Below are positions 1 through 10,072 of a DNA stretch of 64,000 nt, piece by piece (positions within the stretch are counted from its first letter, which is position 1; every line of letters starts with the position of its first letter). The DNA is from Luteimonas sp. MC1825. Its GTDB lineage: Bacteria > Pseudomonadota > Gammaproteobacteria > Xanthomonadales > Xanthomonadaceae. A program made the position numbers and the translations under genes. The notes below the pieces were generated by a model. The model was not told where the DNA came from. It saw only the letters and a program-made list of their open reading frames with translations, and did not search any database. The DNA lies in contig NZ_CP061714.1 in NCBI RefSeq assembly GCF_014764385.1, forward strand, positions 2,790,001-2,854,000, written 5' to 3'.

Positions 1-2
1 CG

Positions 3-698
3 CAGGGCGTGATCCAGCCGATCGTGGTCCGCCAGCTGCCCGACCGCACCTACGAGATCATCGCCGGCGAGCGCCGCTGGCGCGCGTCGCGCCAGGCGGG
101 GCTTGCCGAGATCCCGGCGGTGGTGCGCGAGGTCGACGACCGCACCGTGGTCGCGATGGCGCTGATCGAGAACATCCAGCGCGAAGACCTGAACCCCCTC
201 GAGGAAGCGCAGGCGCTGCAGCGCCTGATCGACGAATTCGACCTTACCCACGCCCAGGCCGCGGAAGCCGTCGGCCGGTCGCGCGCGGCGGTGTCCAACC
301 TGCTGCGCCTGCTGGAACTGCCGCCCGCCATCCGCGCCCTGCTCGAGGCCAAGCGCCTGGAAATGGGCCACGCGCGCGCGCTGCTGACGCTGTCGCCGGA
401 GCTGGCCAGCAAGCTGGCCTCGGACGCCGCCGAGCACGGCTGGTCGGTGCGCGAGGTGGAGCACCGCGCCCAGCAGTTCGCCGCCGGCCGCGTGCCGGCC
501 AATGGCCGCAAGAAGGCCGCCACCGGCAAGGCGCGCCCGCAGGCCGACATCGCGGCGCTGGAGACCGAGCTGTCCGAATCGCTGGCCACCCGGGTGAGCA
601 TCGCCCACGGCCGCGGCAACAAGGGCCGGCTGGTCATCCACTACAGCGACCTGGACACGCTGGACGGCGTGCTGGAGCGGCTGCGCGCGCAGCGCTAG
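3..698 (+). CDS. parB: Chromosome-partitioning protein ParB, 3' part (5' end outside window)
   Basis: This is the C-terminal part of a ParB/Spo0J-family CTP-dependent DNA clamp that loads at parS and works with ParA in chromosome segregation. The reading frame is open from the first bases of the window, so the start lies upstream. Visible are the end of the ParB N-terminal domain with the GERRWRA motif, the [15 protein letters not shown] segment, the helix-turn-helix ([18 protein letters not shown]), a basic linker and the C-terminal dimerisation region ending in LERLRAQR. ParB genes usually lie near the replication origin, so this end of the window may be origin-proximal (inference). Confidence 0.95.
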   Translation, partial: QGVIQPIVVRQLPDRTYEIIAGERRWRASRQAGLAEIPAVVREVDDRTVVAMALIENIQREDLNPLEEAQALQRLIDEFDLTHAQAAEAVGRSRAAVSNLLRLLELPPAIRALLEAKRLEMGHARALLTLSPELASKLASDAAEHGWSVREVEHRAQQFAAGRVPANGRKKAATGKARPQADIAALETELSESLATRVSIAHGRGNKGRLVIHYSDLDTLDGVLERLRAQR

Positions 699-882
699 GC
701 ATTTCCCCGCCGCCACCCGGCTGGGGTGGCATTCGCAGCCAGATGGCCCATGCCTTGCAAAACAGCCCGGGTTTGCAGCAAAATGCCCGGCTCGCTGCGC
801 CCGCCTTCCCTATGGAAGGTCCTGGCGGCCCGGAAATGCGATTCCGGCGCGCCCTGGCAGTGCCTGCAGACCCGTATCGCGT

Positions 883-904
883 GGCATCCCCCGAGGGGTG
901 TGCC
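883..904 (+). promoter_or_regulatory. Small hairpin in the rpmB leader
   Basis: An imperfect inverted repeat (GGCATCCCCC ... GGGGTGTGCC) lies 53 bases before the rpmB start. It sits in the 258-base gap between parB and rpmB, which otherwise shows no gene. It could be a leader structure for autoregulation or only a chance GC-rich hairpin. Confidence 0.25.
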
Positions 905-957
905 GGGGCCGCCGTTCCCCAGGCCATGGGGTGCAACCAACACCATCGAGGTGCGTC

Positions 958-1194
958 ATGTCCCGTGTATGCCAGGTGACCGGCAAGCGCGTGCAGAGCG
1001 GCAACAACGTCTCGCACGCCAACAACAAAACCCGTCGTCGTTTCCTCCCCAACCTGCACGAGCGCCGCTTCTGGGTCGCCAGTGAGAACCGTTGGGTGAA
1101 GCTGCGCGTTTCCGCTGCCGCCATGCGCACCATCGACAAGAACGGCATTGATGTCGTCCTGTCCGATCTCCGCGCCCGCGGCGAAAAGGTCTGA
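958..1194 (+). CDS. rpmB: 50S ribosomal protein L28
   Basis: This 78-residue protein begins [11 protein letters not shown] and has the L28 family pattern ([14 protein letters not shown], then [15 protein letters not shown]). L28 is a structural protein of the large ribosomal subunit. The length is typical. The ATG at 958 begins the conserved N-terminus. It is followed after 13 bases by rpmG, the usual bacterial rpmB-rpmG operon. Confidence 0.98.
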   Translation: MSRVCQVTGKRVQSGNNVSHANNKTRRRFLPNLHERRFWVASENRWVKLRVSAAAMRTIDKNGIDVVLSDLRARGEKV

Positions 1195-1207
1195 GGAGCA
1201 CACGACA

Positions 1208-1372
1208 ATGGCAGGCAAGCGCGACAAGATCCGTCTGATCTCCTCGGCCAACACCGGGCATTTCTACACCACGGACAAGAACAAGAAGAACACGCCGAAC
1301 AAGATGGAGATCAAGAAGTACGATCCCGTCGTCCGGAAGCACGTGATCTACAAGGAAGGCAAGATCAAGTAA
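1208..1372 (+). CDS. rpmG: 50S ribosomal protein L33
   Basis: This 54-residue protein ([14 protein letters not shown]...) has the L33 signature ending [13 protein letters not shown]. It is the second gene of the rpmB-rpmG operon and is preceded by a GAGGAG ribosome binding site. The zinc-binding cysteine pairs of the C+ type are absent, so this is the zinc-independent form. A strong intrinsic terminator follows 22 bases after the stop. Confidence 0.98.
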   Translation: MAGKRDKIRLISSANTGHFYTTDKNKKNTPNKMEIKKYDPVVRKHVIYKEGKIK

Positions 1373-1394
1373 GGTCCCGCCGACCCGTTCCAGG

Positions 1395-1423
1395 AAAAGC
1401 CCGCCGCAAGGCGGGCTTTTTCG
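1395..1423 (+). terminator. Intrinsic terminator of rpmB-rpmG
   Basis: A perfect 11-bp stem (AAAAGCCCGCC / GGCGGGCTTTT) with a GCAA loop is followed by T-rich sequence. It sits directly downstream of rpmG and separates the ribosomal operon from crbS. Confidence 0.9.
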
Positions 1424-1498
1424 TGGGCGCCGCCCGGGCCGGTGGCGCGCCTGTCCGGTTGTGCGCCTACACTCCGGCATCGGGTTGAGGGGACGCGG

Positions 1499-4400
1499 AT
1501 GCTGCCTGGCTGGATGCTGCTGCTGGTGTCGCTCGGCTATGCCGCGCTGCTGTTCGCGGTGGCGTGGTGGGGCGACCGGTATCCGGTGCACCTGCGCGCC
1601 GGCAGCCGCTGGCTGCGGCCGATGGTCTACAGCCTGTCGCTGGCCGTGTACTGCTCGTCGTGGACCTTCTACGGCGCGGTCGGCACCGCCGCGCGCAACG
1701 GCGTCGGCTACTTCGCGATCTACCTCGGCCCGCTGCTGATGCTGCTGTTCGGCTGGCGCATCCTCGAGCGCCTGGCGCTGATCGCGCAGACGCAGAGCAC
1801 GGTGTCGATCGCTGACTTCATCGCCGCGCGCTACGGCCGCTCGCAGCGCCTGGCCGCGCTGGTCACGTTGATCGCCCTGCTGGCCGCGGTGCCGTACCTG
1901 GCGTTGCAGTACAAGGCGGTCACGCTCAGCCTGCACGTGCTGGGCGGCGGCCGCGACGAAGTGATGGCGCGCATCGGCGACCCGGCGATCTACGTCGCGG
2001 TGCTGATGGCGCTGTTCGCGATCCTTTACGGCACGCGCCAGGTGGACGCCACCGAGCACCGCCCGGGCATGATGCTGGCCATCGCGCTGGAGTCGATGGT
2101 CAAGCTGGTGGCGCTGATCTTCGTCGGCGTGTTCGCGATGCGCTGGCTCGGCGCCAACAACCTGCCGCTGGCCGATGCGACGCGCGCGCTGGTCGACAAC
2201 GCGCCGCCGGTGGGCTTCATCGGCCAGACCCTGCTCGCCTTCACCGCGATCATCTGCCTGCCGCGCCAGTTCCACGTGGCGGTGGTGGAATGCGTGAACG
2301 TGGCCGACATCCGCCGCGCGCGCTGGATGTTCGGCAGCTACCTGATCCTGGTCTCGGCGGCGGTGCTGCCCATCGCCGGTGCCGGCGTGGCGATGTTCGG
2401 CAGCGACGGCGCGGTCGCGCCCGACACCTTCGTGCTGGCGCTGCCGCTGGCCGAGGGCAACGACATGCTGGCGCTGTTCGCCTACGTGGGCGGATTCTCG
2501 GCGGCCACCGGCATGGTGATCGTGGCCTCGGTGGCGCTGGCCACCATGGTCAGCAACGACCTGGTGATGCCGCCGCTGCTGGCGCGAGGCTGGGCGCAGC
2601 GCCACGGCGGCAACGTCGCCTCCACCGTGCTGTGGATCCGCCGCGTGGCGATCGTGTGCTTCGCCGCGATGGCCTACGGCTATTACCGGGTCAGCGGCAG
2701 CGACACCACGCTCGCCGCCTACGGCCTGATGTCGTTTGCCGCGGTGGCGCAGTTCGCGCCGGCGCTGATCGGCGGCCTGTACTGGCGCGGCGCCAGCCGC
2801 CAGGGCGTGGAGGCGGGGCTGCTGCTCGGCTTCGGCATGTGGGTCTACACCCTGCTTCTGCCCACGCTGACCGATGCCGGCTGGTTCGATGGCACGTGGC
2901 TGGTCGCCGGCCCGTTCGGCATCGACTGGCTGCGCCCGCGGCAGATGTTCGGCCTGGCCGGCTGGGATGCGCTGACCCACGGCACGTTCTGGTCGCTGCT
3001 GGTCAACATCGGCACGCTGTTCCTGGTGTCGGCGCGCTGGCGCCCGGGCTTCGAGGAGCGCCTGCGCACCGCGCCGTTCCTGGATCCGTATTCCACCGCG
3101 CGCGAGCCGCTGGGCAGCGGCGTGTCGCACAGCGGCGTGCTGGTCGGCGACCTGCTGACGCTCGCCGGGCGCATCGTCGGTGAAGCCACCGCGCGCCGCG
3201 CCTTCGACGACCACGCGCTGGCCAGCGCGCGCGACCTGCAGCCCGCCGCCGCCGCCGACCGCAGCTGGGTGCAGTTCACCGAGCGCCTGCTGGCGGCGGC
3301 GATCGGCGCGTCCTCGGCGCGGCTGGTGCTGACCAGTGCGCTCAAGGGTTCGGGCATGGACGTGGCCGAAGTGGTCGCCGTGCTCGACGAGGCCGGCCAG
3401 GACCTGCGCTTCGACCGCGCGATCCTGTCCGCCACGCTCGACAACCTGGACCAGGGCGTCAGCGTGGTCGACCGCGGCATGCGCCTGGTGTCGTGGAACC
3501 GGCGCTACCTGGAAATGTTCGGCTACCCCGACGGCATGCTCTACGTCGGCCGCCCGGTCGCCGACCTGATCCGCTACAACGCGCTGCGCGGTGAGCTCGG
3601 CGGCGGCAACCCCGACGTGGAAGCGGAGATCGCCAAGCGCGTCGACTACATGCGCGCCGGCTCGCCGTACGTATTCGAACGCGTGCGCGCATCGGGCCAG
3701 GTGGTGGAGATGCGCGGCCAGCCGCTTCCGGGCGGCGGCTACGTGACGAGCTACAGCGACGTCACCGAGTACAAGCGCGTGGAAGGCGCGCTGCGCGAGG
3801 TCAACGAGACGCTCGAACAGCGCGTCGCCGAACGCACGCGCGAAGCCGAAGCCGCGCAGGCGTCGCGCACGCGGTTCCTGGCCGCGGTGAGCCACGACGT
3901 GCTGCAGCCGCTCAACGCCGCGCGCCTGTTCGCCTCGGCCTTGCGCGAAAGCGATACCGTCGCCGAGCAGCGCCACCTCGCCGAACGCGTCGACACCTCG
4001 CTGCGCGCCGCGGAGGAACTGCTCGAAGGCCTGCTCGACGTCTCGCGCCTGGACGCCGGCGCGCTGCAGCCGCAGCTCGCCAACTTCGACGCCACCGAGC
4101 TCATGGAGCAACTGGTCGCGCAGTACGCGCCGCTGGCGGCGGCCCGCGGCATCGACCTGCGCGTGCACGGCGCCCACCTGCCGGTGCGCAGCGACCGCCG
4201 CCTGCTGCGCCGCGTGCTGCAGAACTTCCTGGCCAACGCGCTGCGCTACACGCGCGAGGGCCGCATCGTGCTCGCAGCGCGGCCGCGTGGCGACGAGGTG
4301 GAACTGCAGGTCTGGGACACCGGGCCGGGCATTCCCGACTACCACCTTCGGCAGATCTTCGAAGAGTTCTTCCGCCTCGAGCACCCCGGCAGCTGGGACG

Positions 4401-4957
4401 AACAGGGCCTGGGGCTCGGGCTGTCGATCTGCCAGCGCATCTCGGCGGTCCTCGACCACCAGCTGGACGTGCGCTCGCGCACCGGCCGCGGCAGCATGTT
4501 CTCGATCCGCGTGCCGCGCGCCGCCCATGCCGAGCCGACACCCGAACCCGTACAGGGCGGTGGCCTGCCCGATTCGCTGGCGGGCATGCGCGTGCTGTGC
4601 GTCGACAACGACCCCGACATCCTCGCCGGCATGGCGGTGCTGCTGGGGCGCTGGAAAATCGACGTGCTGCGCGCCAGCACCGTGGACCAGGCGCTGGCGC
4701 AGATGGCCGGCGAGCCCGACGTGCTGCTGGTCGACTACCACCTGCACGACCGCCTCGACGGCCTGGACACGCTCGACGCGCTGCGCGAGCACGCAGCGCA
4801 CCTGCCCGGCGCGCTGGTCACCGCCGACGGCAGCGACCAGGTGAAGCGCGCCGCGCGCGCGCGCGGCTACCGGGTGCTGACCAAGCCGATCAAGCCGGCG
4901 TCACTGCGGGCGTTCCTGGCGGCGCAGCGGAGTGCGCACGCGGGGTTTAGTCTCTAG
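1499..4957 (+). CDS. crbS: SSS-domain hybrid sensor histidine kinase (CrbS-type, acetate response)
   Basis: This 1152-residue fusion protein has about thirteen membrane segments of a sodium/solute symporter (SSS/PutP) domain at roughly 1-510, a linker region (about 555-640), a PAS domain (about 650-760) and a HisKA/HATPase kinase core. The H-box SHDVLQPLN puts the phospho-acceptor at His799. A C-terminal receiver domain has DYHLHD with Asp1079. I chose ATG 1499 because a GAGGGG ribosome binding site precedes it; a GTG at 1442 lies in frame but has no such site. In Vibrio and Pseudomonas this architecture is CrbS (MxtR), which with CrbR controls acs. Here crbR and acs lie nearby but are separated from crbS by an RHS island. 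The sensed ligand is presumed, not shown, to be acetate or a related metabolite. Confidence 0.88.
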   Translation: MLPGWMLLLVSLGYAALLFAVAWWGDRYPVHLRAGSRWLRPMVYSLSLAVYCSSWTFYGAVGTAARNGVGYFAIYLGPLLMLLFGWRILERLALIAQTQSTVSIADFIAARYGRSQRLAALVTLIALLAAVPYLALQYKAVTLSLHVLGGGRDEVMARIGDPAIYVAVLMALFAILYGTRQVDATEHRPGMMLAIALESMVKLVALIFVGVFAMRWLGANNLPLADATRALVDNAPPVGFIGQTLLAFTAIICLPRQFHVAVVECVNVADIRRARWMFGSYLILVSAAVLPIAGAGVAMFGSDGAVAPDTFVLALPLAEGNDMLALFAYVGGFSAATGMVIVASVALATMVSNDLVMPPLLARGWAQRHGGNVASTVLWIRRVAIVCFAAMAYGYYRVSGSDTTLAAYGLMSFAAVAQFAPALIGGLYWRGASRQGVEAGLLLGFGMWVYTLLLPTLTDAGWFDGTWLVAGPFGIDWLRPRQMFGLAGWDALTHGTFWSLLVNIGTLFLVSARWRPGFEERLRTAPFLDPYSTAREPLGSGVSHSGVLVGDLLTLAGRIVGEATARRAFDDHALASARDLQPAAAADRSWVQFTERLLAAAIGASSARLVLTSALKGSGMDVAEVVAVLDEAGQDLRFDRAILSATLDNLDQGVSVVDRGMRLVSWNRRYLEMFGYPDGMLYVGRPVADLIRYNALRGELGGGNPDVEAEIAKRVDYMRAGSPYVFERVRASGQVVEMRGQPLPGGGYVTSYSDVTEYKRVEGALREVNETLEQRVAERTREAEAAQASRTRFLAAVSHDVLQPLNAARLFASALRESDTVAEQRHLAERVDTSLRAAEELLEGLLDVSRLDAGALQPQLANFDATELMEQLVAQYAPLAAARGIDLRVHGAHLPVRSDRRLLRRVLQNFLANALRYTREGRIVLAARPRGDEVELQVWDTGPGIPDYHLRQIFEEFFRLEHPGSWDEQGLGLGLSICQRISAVLDHQLDVRSRTGRGSMFSIRVPRAAHAEPTPEPVQGGGLPDSLAGMRVLCVDNDPDILAGMAVLLGRWKIDVLRASTVDQALAQMAGEPDVLLVDYHLHDRLDGLDTLDALREHAAHLPGALVTADGSDQVKRAARARGYRVLTKPIKPASLRAFLAAQRSAHAGFSL

Positions 4958-5153
4958 AGCCGGTTAGCGGCGTACTGTCTAGCGCGCGATTCTTTGTGCG
5001 GTCGACAAACTGATGGAGGTATTACCGCATCATCATCACGTTACGTACTTGCGGAGGGAGCCTTCCCACATCCTATGCAAGTTATTGCGCGCCAGATCAC
5101 TGATTCCGCAATTCAGAATCAGTCTCTGAGGCATCTACGAAACCAAGGACGAC

Positions 5154-5663
5154 TCAGTTCACTCCATCTGGTACTTTGACTTCCAGAATATAGCTTTCTG
5201 GTATGCCCAAGACGTTTGAAACATGCGTCCAGCCAATTAGTCCGGCATCCTGGTCTATGTAAAACAAGAACATCGATTGGCGCTGAAATGAAGCTATGAC
5301 TGAAACCTCAGTAGCCCCGCCGAATGAAACCCGTTGCTTGCCCAAGTACGTAAAGCCGAACTCTCCGTCGAACCACCAGGGCATATCTATTGCTCTTGGC
5401 ACTTGGAGATTGAAGTAATCCGACTTCAAACATTCTACAGTCCCAGCCACCTCGCACGGCCGCAAAGCAACCATGTCAGAACCAAGCCTCATGGTCCGTC
5501 GTCGAGAGCTGATAACAGCATCCATGCCGTCCGTATGACGTGGCGTTGAGTACAGATAAACCCTGTCAGCCCCGGCATCCTCGACGTCCGCCCCCGCACG
5601 GGCACCGCCGGACATGCAAAGAAGAGCTGCCACAAGAGATGCTACTCCATGCATCCATCGCAT
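5154..5663 (-). CDS. Secreted protein beside the RHS toxin tip; candidate immunity protein
   Basis: This 169-residue protein is of unrecognised family. It begins with a clear signal peptide (MRWMHGVASLVAALLC, then GGARAG), so it should be periplasmic. Its start overlaps the end of the RHS C-terminal frame by 22 bases, and a GAGG site precedes the ATG. Base composition is visibly less GC-rich than the neighbours, as is common for polymorphic-toxin tips and their immunity genes. Position and translational overlap suggest a cognate immunity protein against the HEFAH-type tip (inference); a remnant of something unrelated cannot be excluded. Confidence 0.6.
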   Translation of the reverse strand: MRWMHGVASLVAALLCMSGGARAGADVEDAGADRVYLYSTPRHTDGMDAVISSRRRTMRLGSDMVALRPCEVAGTVECLKSDYFNLQVPRAIDMPWWFDGEFGFTYLGKQRVSFGGATEVSVIASFQRQSMFLFYIDQDAGLIGWTHVSNVLGIPESYILEVKVPDGVN

Positions 5664-7150
5664 TCGAAATTTCCTCGCTCCGTGAAGTGAATTCTTCTAT
5701 ACGCGAACCCGTTCGCCATTCGCTCACGCACCGCACCCGGTGTTCCAACCCCCGCCTGCACGACATGTGCAAACTCGTGCAGCGCCGCGAATGTCAACGC
5801 ACTAGAGACGCCGACAAAGGAGGCATTGTGGTAGTCGAACATCTGCGTACTATCTGCAAATCTCCCGAAGTACCTTCCGACATTCACAACTTGCGGCAAC
5901 GCGGGGTTGACATATGCCGCGGTCTTCTCACCCGATAGTTCCGGATCAGTGGGATTCCATTTCTACTCTGTTGAGTTCCAAGCGCCATTCAGAACTGGGT
6001 CTTTCGCCCTATCAATTCGTCCGCGCGCTCCTTCTATTCCTTTGTTCACATTCCCGACGATCTTCTGGTCATTTCGATCTGCGGCAGCTGGCACCCCGGA
6101 TAAAGTTTTTGATTCTGCCCGGGCGCCCGTCGGAACTGCTTTGGCGGTGGTCGCCATAGCTGCCATGCCAGCTGCGCCGCCGCAAATCATAGAGCCGGTG
6201 GCTCTAGCGCATCTTCCATCCGGGTCGATGAATCGATAGGGATTGCTGTTTGCATACCGATACCGATTGAACTGCACCACGGGGCTGCTGTATGCCGTCA
6301 CCGGATCAACGCTCAGGAACCGCCCAACGCCAGGATCGTAATAGCGCTGCTGCATCTGCACCAATCCCGTTGCTGCATCCTCCACGTGGCCCGTATACCC
6401 CGGTCCATCATGCACCGGCCGGTTCAGCACCTTCCCGTACGGCTCATACTCTGTCGTCTCCAACGCCGTGCCGACCTCGTTCGTCACGACTACAGGGCTC
6501 CCCAACGCATCGGTGTGCTGGTACTTCAGCGTTGCGGCACCACCGCCGATCGGCTCGTCCCGGATCGCCACCAGGCTTCCGCCCAGGTACAGGTAGTCGC
6601 TCTGCTGCCCTGTACGGTCGCTCTTCTGGTACATCAGCCGGCCATCCTGGCCATACATGGACAGCACCGTGCCGGTCGCGAACTGCATCGCCAGCACCCG
6701 CCGCCCGTGGGCGTCGTAGCGGTAGCGCTCCACCCCGTCCACTTCGCGCAGCCGGTTGCCGTAATCGAACCGGTAGTGCTGTCCGTCCTTGTTTTCCAGG
6801 TTGCCCTGTACGTCGTAGCCCAAGCCGTGCACCGTGCTCCCTCCGCCGCTGCAGGCCGCCGTCCTGATGCTGGTGAGCTGCCCGTTGTCGTAGCAGTAGT
6901 AGTGGTCGCGCGCCGCCGTGCCGCCGATCTTCACCCGGGTCAGGTCGTCGAGCACGTTGTAGGTGTAGGTCGCCCCCGCCGTCCCGTACATGTTCGAGGC
7001 CACCGCCTGCAGCCGGTCCAGCCCGTCGTAGGTCATGGTCCGGGTACGCCGGCCACTGCCGCCGAGCCGGTTGTCCACGATGGAGGTGACGTTGCCGTTG
7101 CCGTCGTACGCGTAGGCGTCGTCGAGATGGTGGGTGCCACCTTTGCGCAT
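5642..7150 (-). pseudogene. RHS-repeat toxin gene, 5'-truncated, with an in-frame TAG
   Basis: The frame from 7150 encodes YD-repeats (YAYDGNGNV, MTYDGLDRL) and the RHS-associated core (GSPVVVTNE, then YDPGVGRFLSVDPV and a PDG). A TAG stop at 5965-5963 interrupts it. Beyond the stop the same frame stays open for about 107 more codons and carries a zincin-like AALHEFAHVV motif (HExxH). This is what one expects for an RHS C-terminal toxin tip behind its core, so I read it as one gene with a nonsense mutation. The 5' side is also truncated: normal RHS proteins exceed 1000 residues, but only about 400 remain before the end of crbR. Readthrough or a deliberate split into two proteins is less likely. 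The region looks horizontally acquired. Confidence 0.8.
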
Positions 7151-7217
7151 CCAGCTCCGGCTCGGCAGCTGGCGATCAATGTGGTGCCGCGTGGTCGATC
7201 TCGAACGTGTACGAAGC

Positions 7218-7886
7218 TTAGACCGCTTCGTCCGGCTGCGGCTTGATGCTGCCCGGGTCCAACGCCAGCCTGCCGGCCACCAGCACCGCCTGGGTGCGGT
7301 TGCTGGCGCCGAGCTTGCGCAGGATCGCGGTCATGTGCGCCTTGATGGTGGCCTCGGACACGCCCAGCTCGTAGCCGATCTGCTTGTTGAGCAGGCCCGC
7401 ACCGAGCATCTGCAGCACGCGGAACTGCTGCGGGGTGAGGTCGGCGACGCGGCGTGCGGCGTCGTGTTCGTCGGCGCCGGCGGCCGGCGCCGCGCGCGCC
7501 GCGGCGGGCGCCCAGCGGTCGCCGTCGAGCACGGCGGTGATGGCCTGGCCGAGGGTGCCGGCATCAGCCGACTTGGGGATGAAGCCCATCGCGCCGTGGT
7601 CCAGCGCGCGGCGCATCACGTCGGGTTCCTCGCGCGCCGACACCACCACGATCGGCAGCTCCGGGTGCTGGGCGCGCAGGTGCACGAGCGCGCTGAAGCC
7701 GTGCGCGCCGGGCATGTTGAGGTCGAGCAGCAGCAGGTCGGCGTCGGCCTCGGCCTCGACCATCGCGTACAGGGCCTCGACGCTGTCGGCCTCGCGCAGC
7801 GTGGCCGCGGGCAGCACGCGCGCCACCACGCCGCGCAGCGCCTCGCGGAACAGCGGGTGGTCGTCGGCGATGAGCAGGGTGGTCAC
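7218..7886 (-). CDS. crbR: LuxR/NarL-family response regulator (CrbR-type)
   Basis: This 222-residue regulator has a receiver domain (TTLLIADDHPLFREAL; phospho-acceptor Asp55 in LLLLDLNMPG) and a C-terminal LuxR-type helix-turn-helix (LTPQQFRVLQML, then VSEATIKAHMTAILRKL). The start is taken as GTG 7886, where family homology begins; an upstream frame to 7964 would overlap acs. It lies 46 bases after acs on the same strand and is probably co-transcribed with it, so CrbR may control its own production. CrbR (ErdR) is the known partner of the SSS-domain kinase CrbS in the acetate switch. Confidence 0.88.
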   Translation of the reverse strand: MTTLLIADDHPLFREALRGVVARVLPAATLREADSVEALYAMVEAEADADLLLLDLNMPGAHGFSALVHLRAQHPELPIVVVSAREEPDVMRRALDHGAMGFIPKSADAGTLGQAITAVLDGDRWAPAAARAAPAAGADEHDAARRVADLTPQQFRVLQMLGAGLLNKQIGYELGVSEATIKAHMTAILRKLGASNRTQAVLVAGRLALDPGSIKPQPDEAV

Positions 7887-7932
7887 GTGGCGGGGGGTGC
7901 TTCGGTCATGGGGGCGGTGGGCCTGGGTCAGG

Positions 7933-9885
<1,953 letters not shown>

Positions 9886-9970
9886 GGCGGTTCACCGGTG
9901 GAACGTCGAAGCACAAGTGTGCCGCATCGCAACGCCCACGGCCTTAGACCTTCGTCGCGCTGCGCCCTGT

Positions 9971-9988
9971 ATTCGACCAATGGCGAAT
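9971..9988. promoter_or_regulatory. Imperfect dyad between acs and dcaP
   Basis: ATTCG and CGAAT arms flank an 8-base centre in the divergent acs/dcaP intergenic region, 85 bases from the acs start. LuxR-family regulators often bind short dyads, so CrbR is a possible ligand. This is positional inference only. Confidence 0.3.
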
Positions 9989-10072
9989 ATGCGGCGTGCA
10001 AGGGGTCGCTCAGTCTGCGGGCGACCGTCCACTCGGCGGCGAACCTGTGCTGCGTCACTTCCGGAGGGGAAC

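Noticed and set aside
956..4801. Open frame of 1281 codons on the minus strand opposite crbS
   Set aside because: It mirrors the third-position GC bias of crbS, has no family features and consists of Ala/Arg/Gln/His-rich filler typical of antisense frames in GC-rich genomes.
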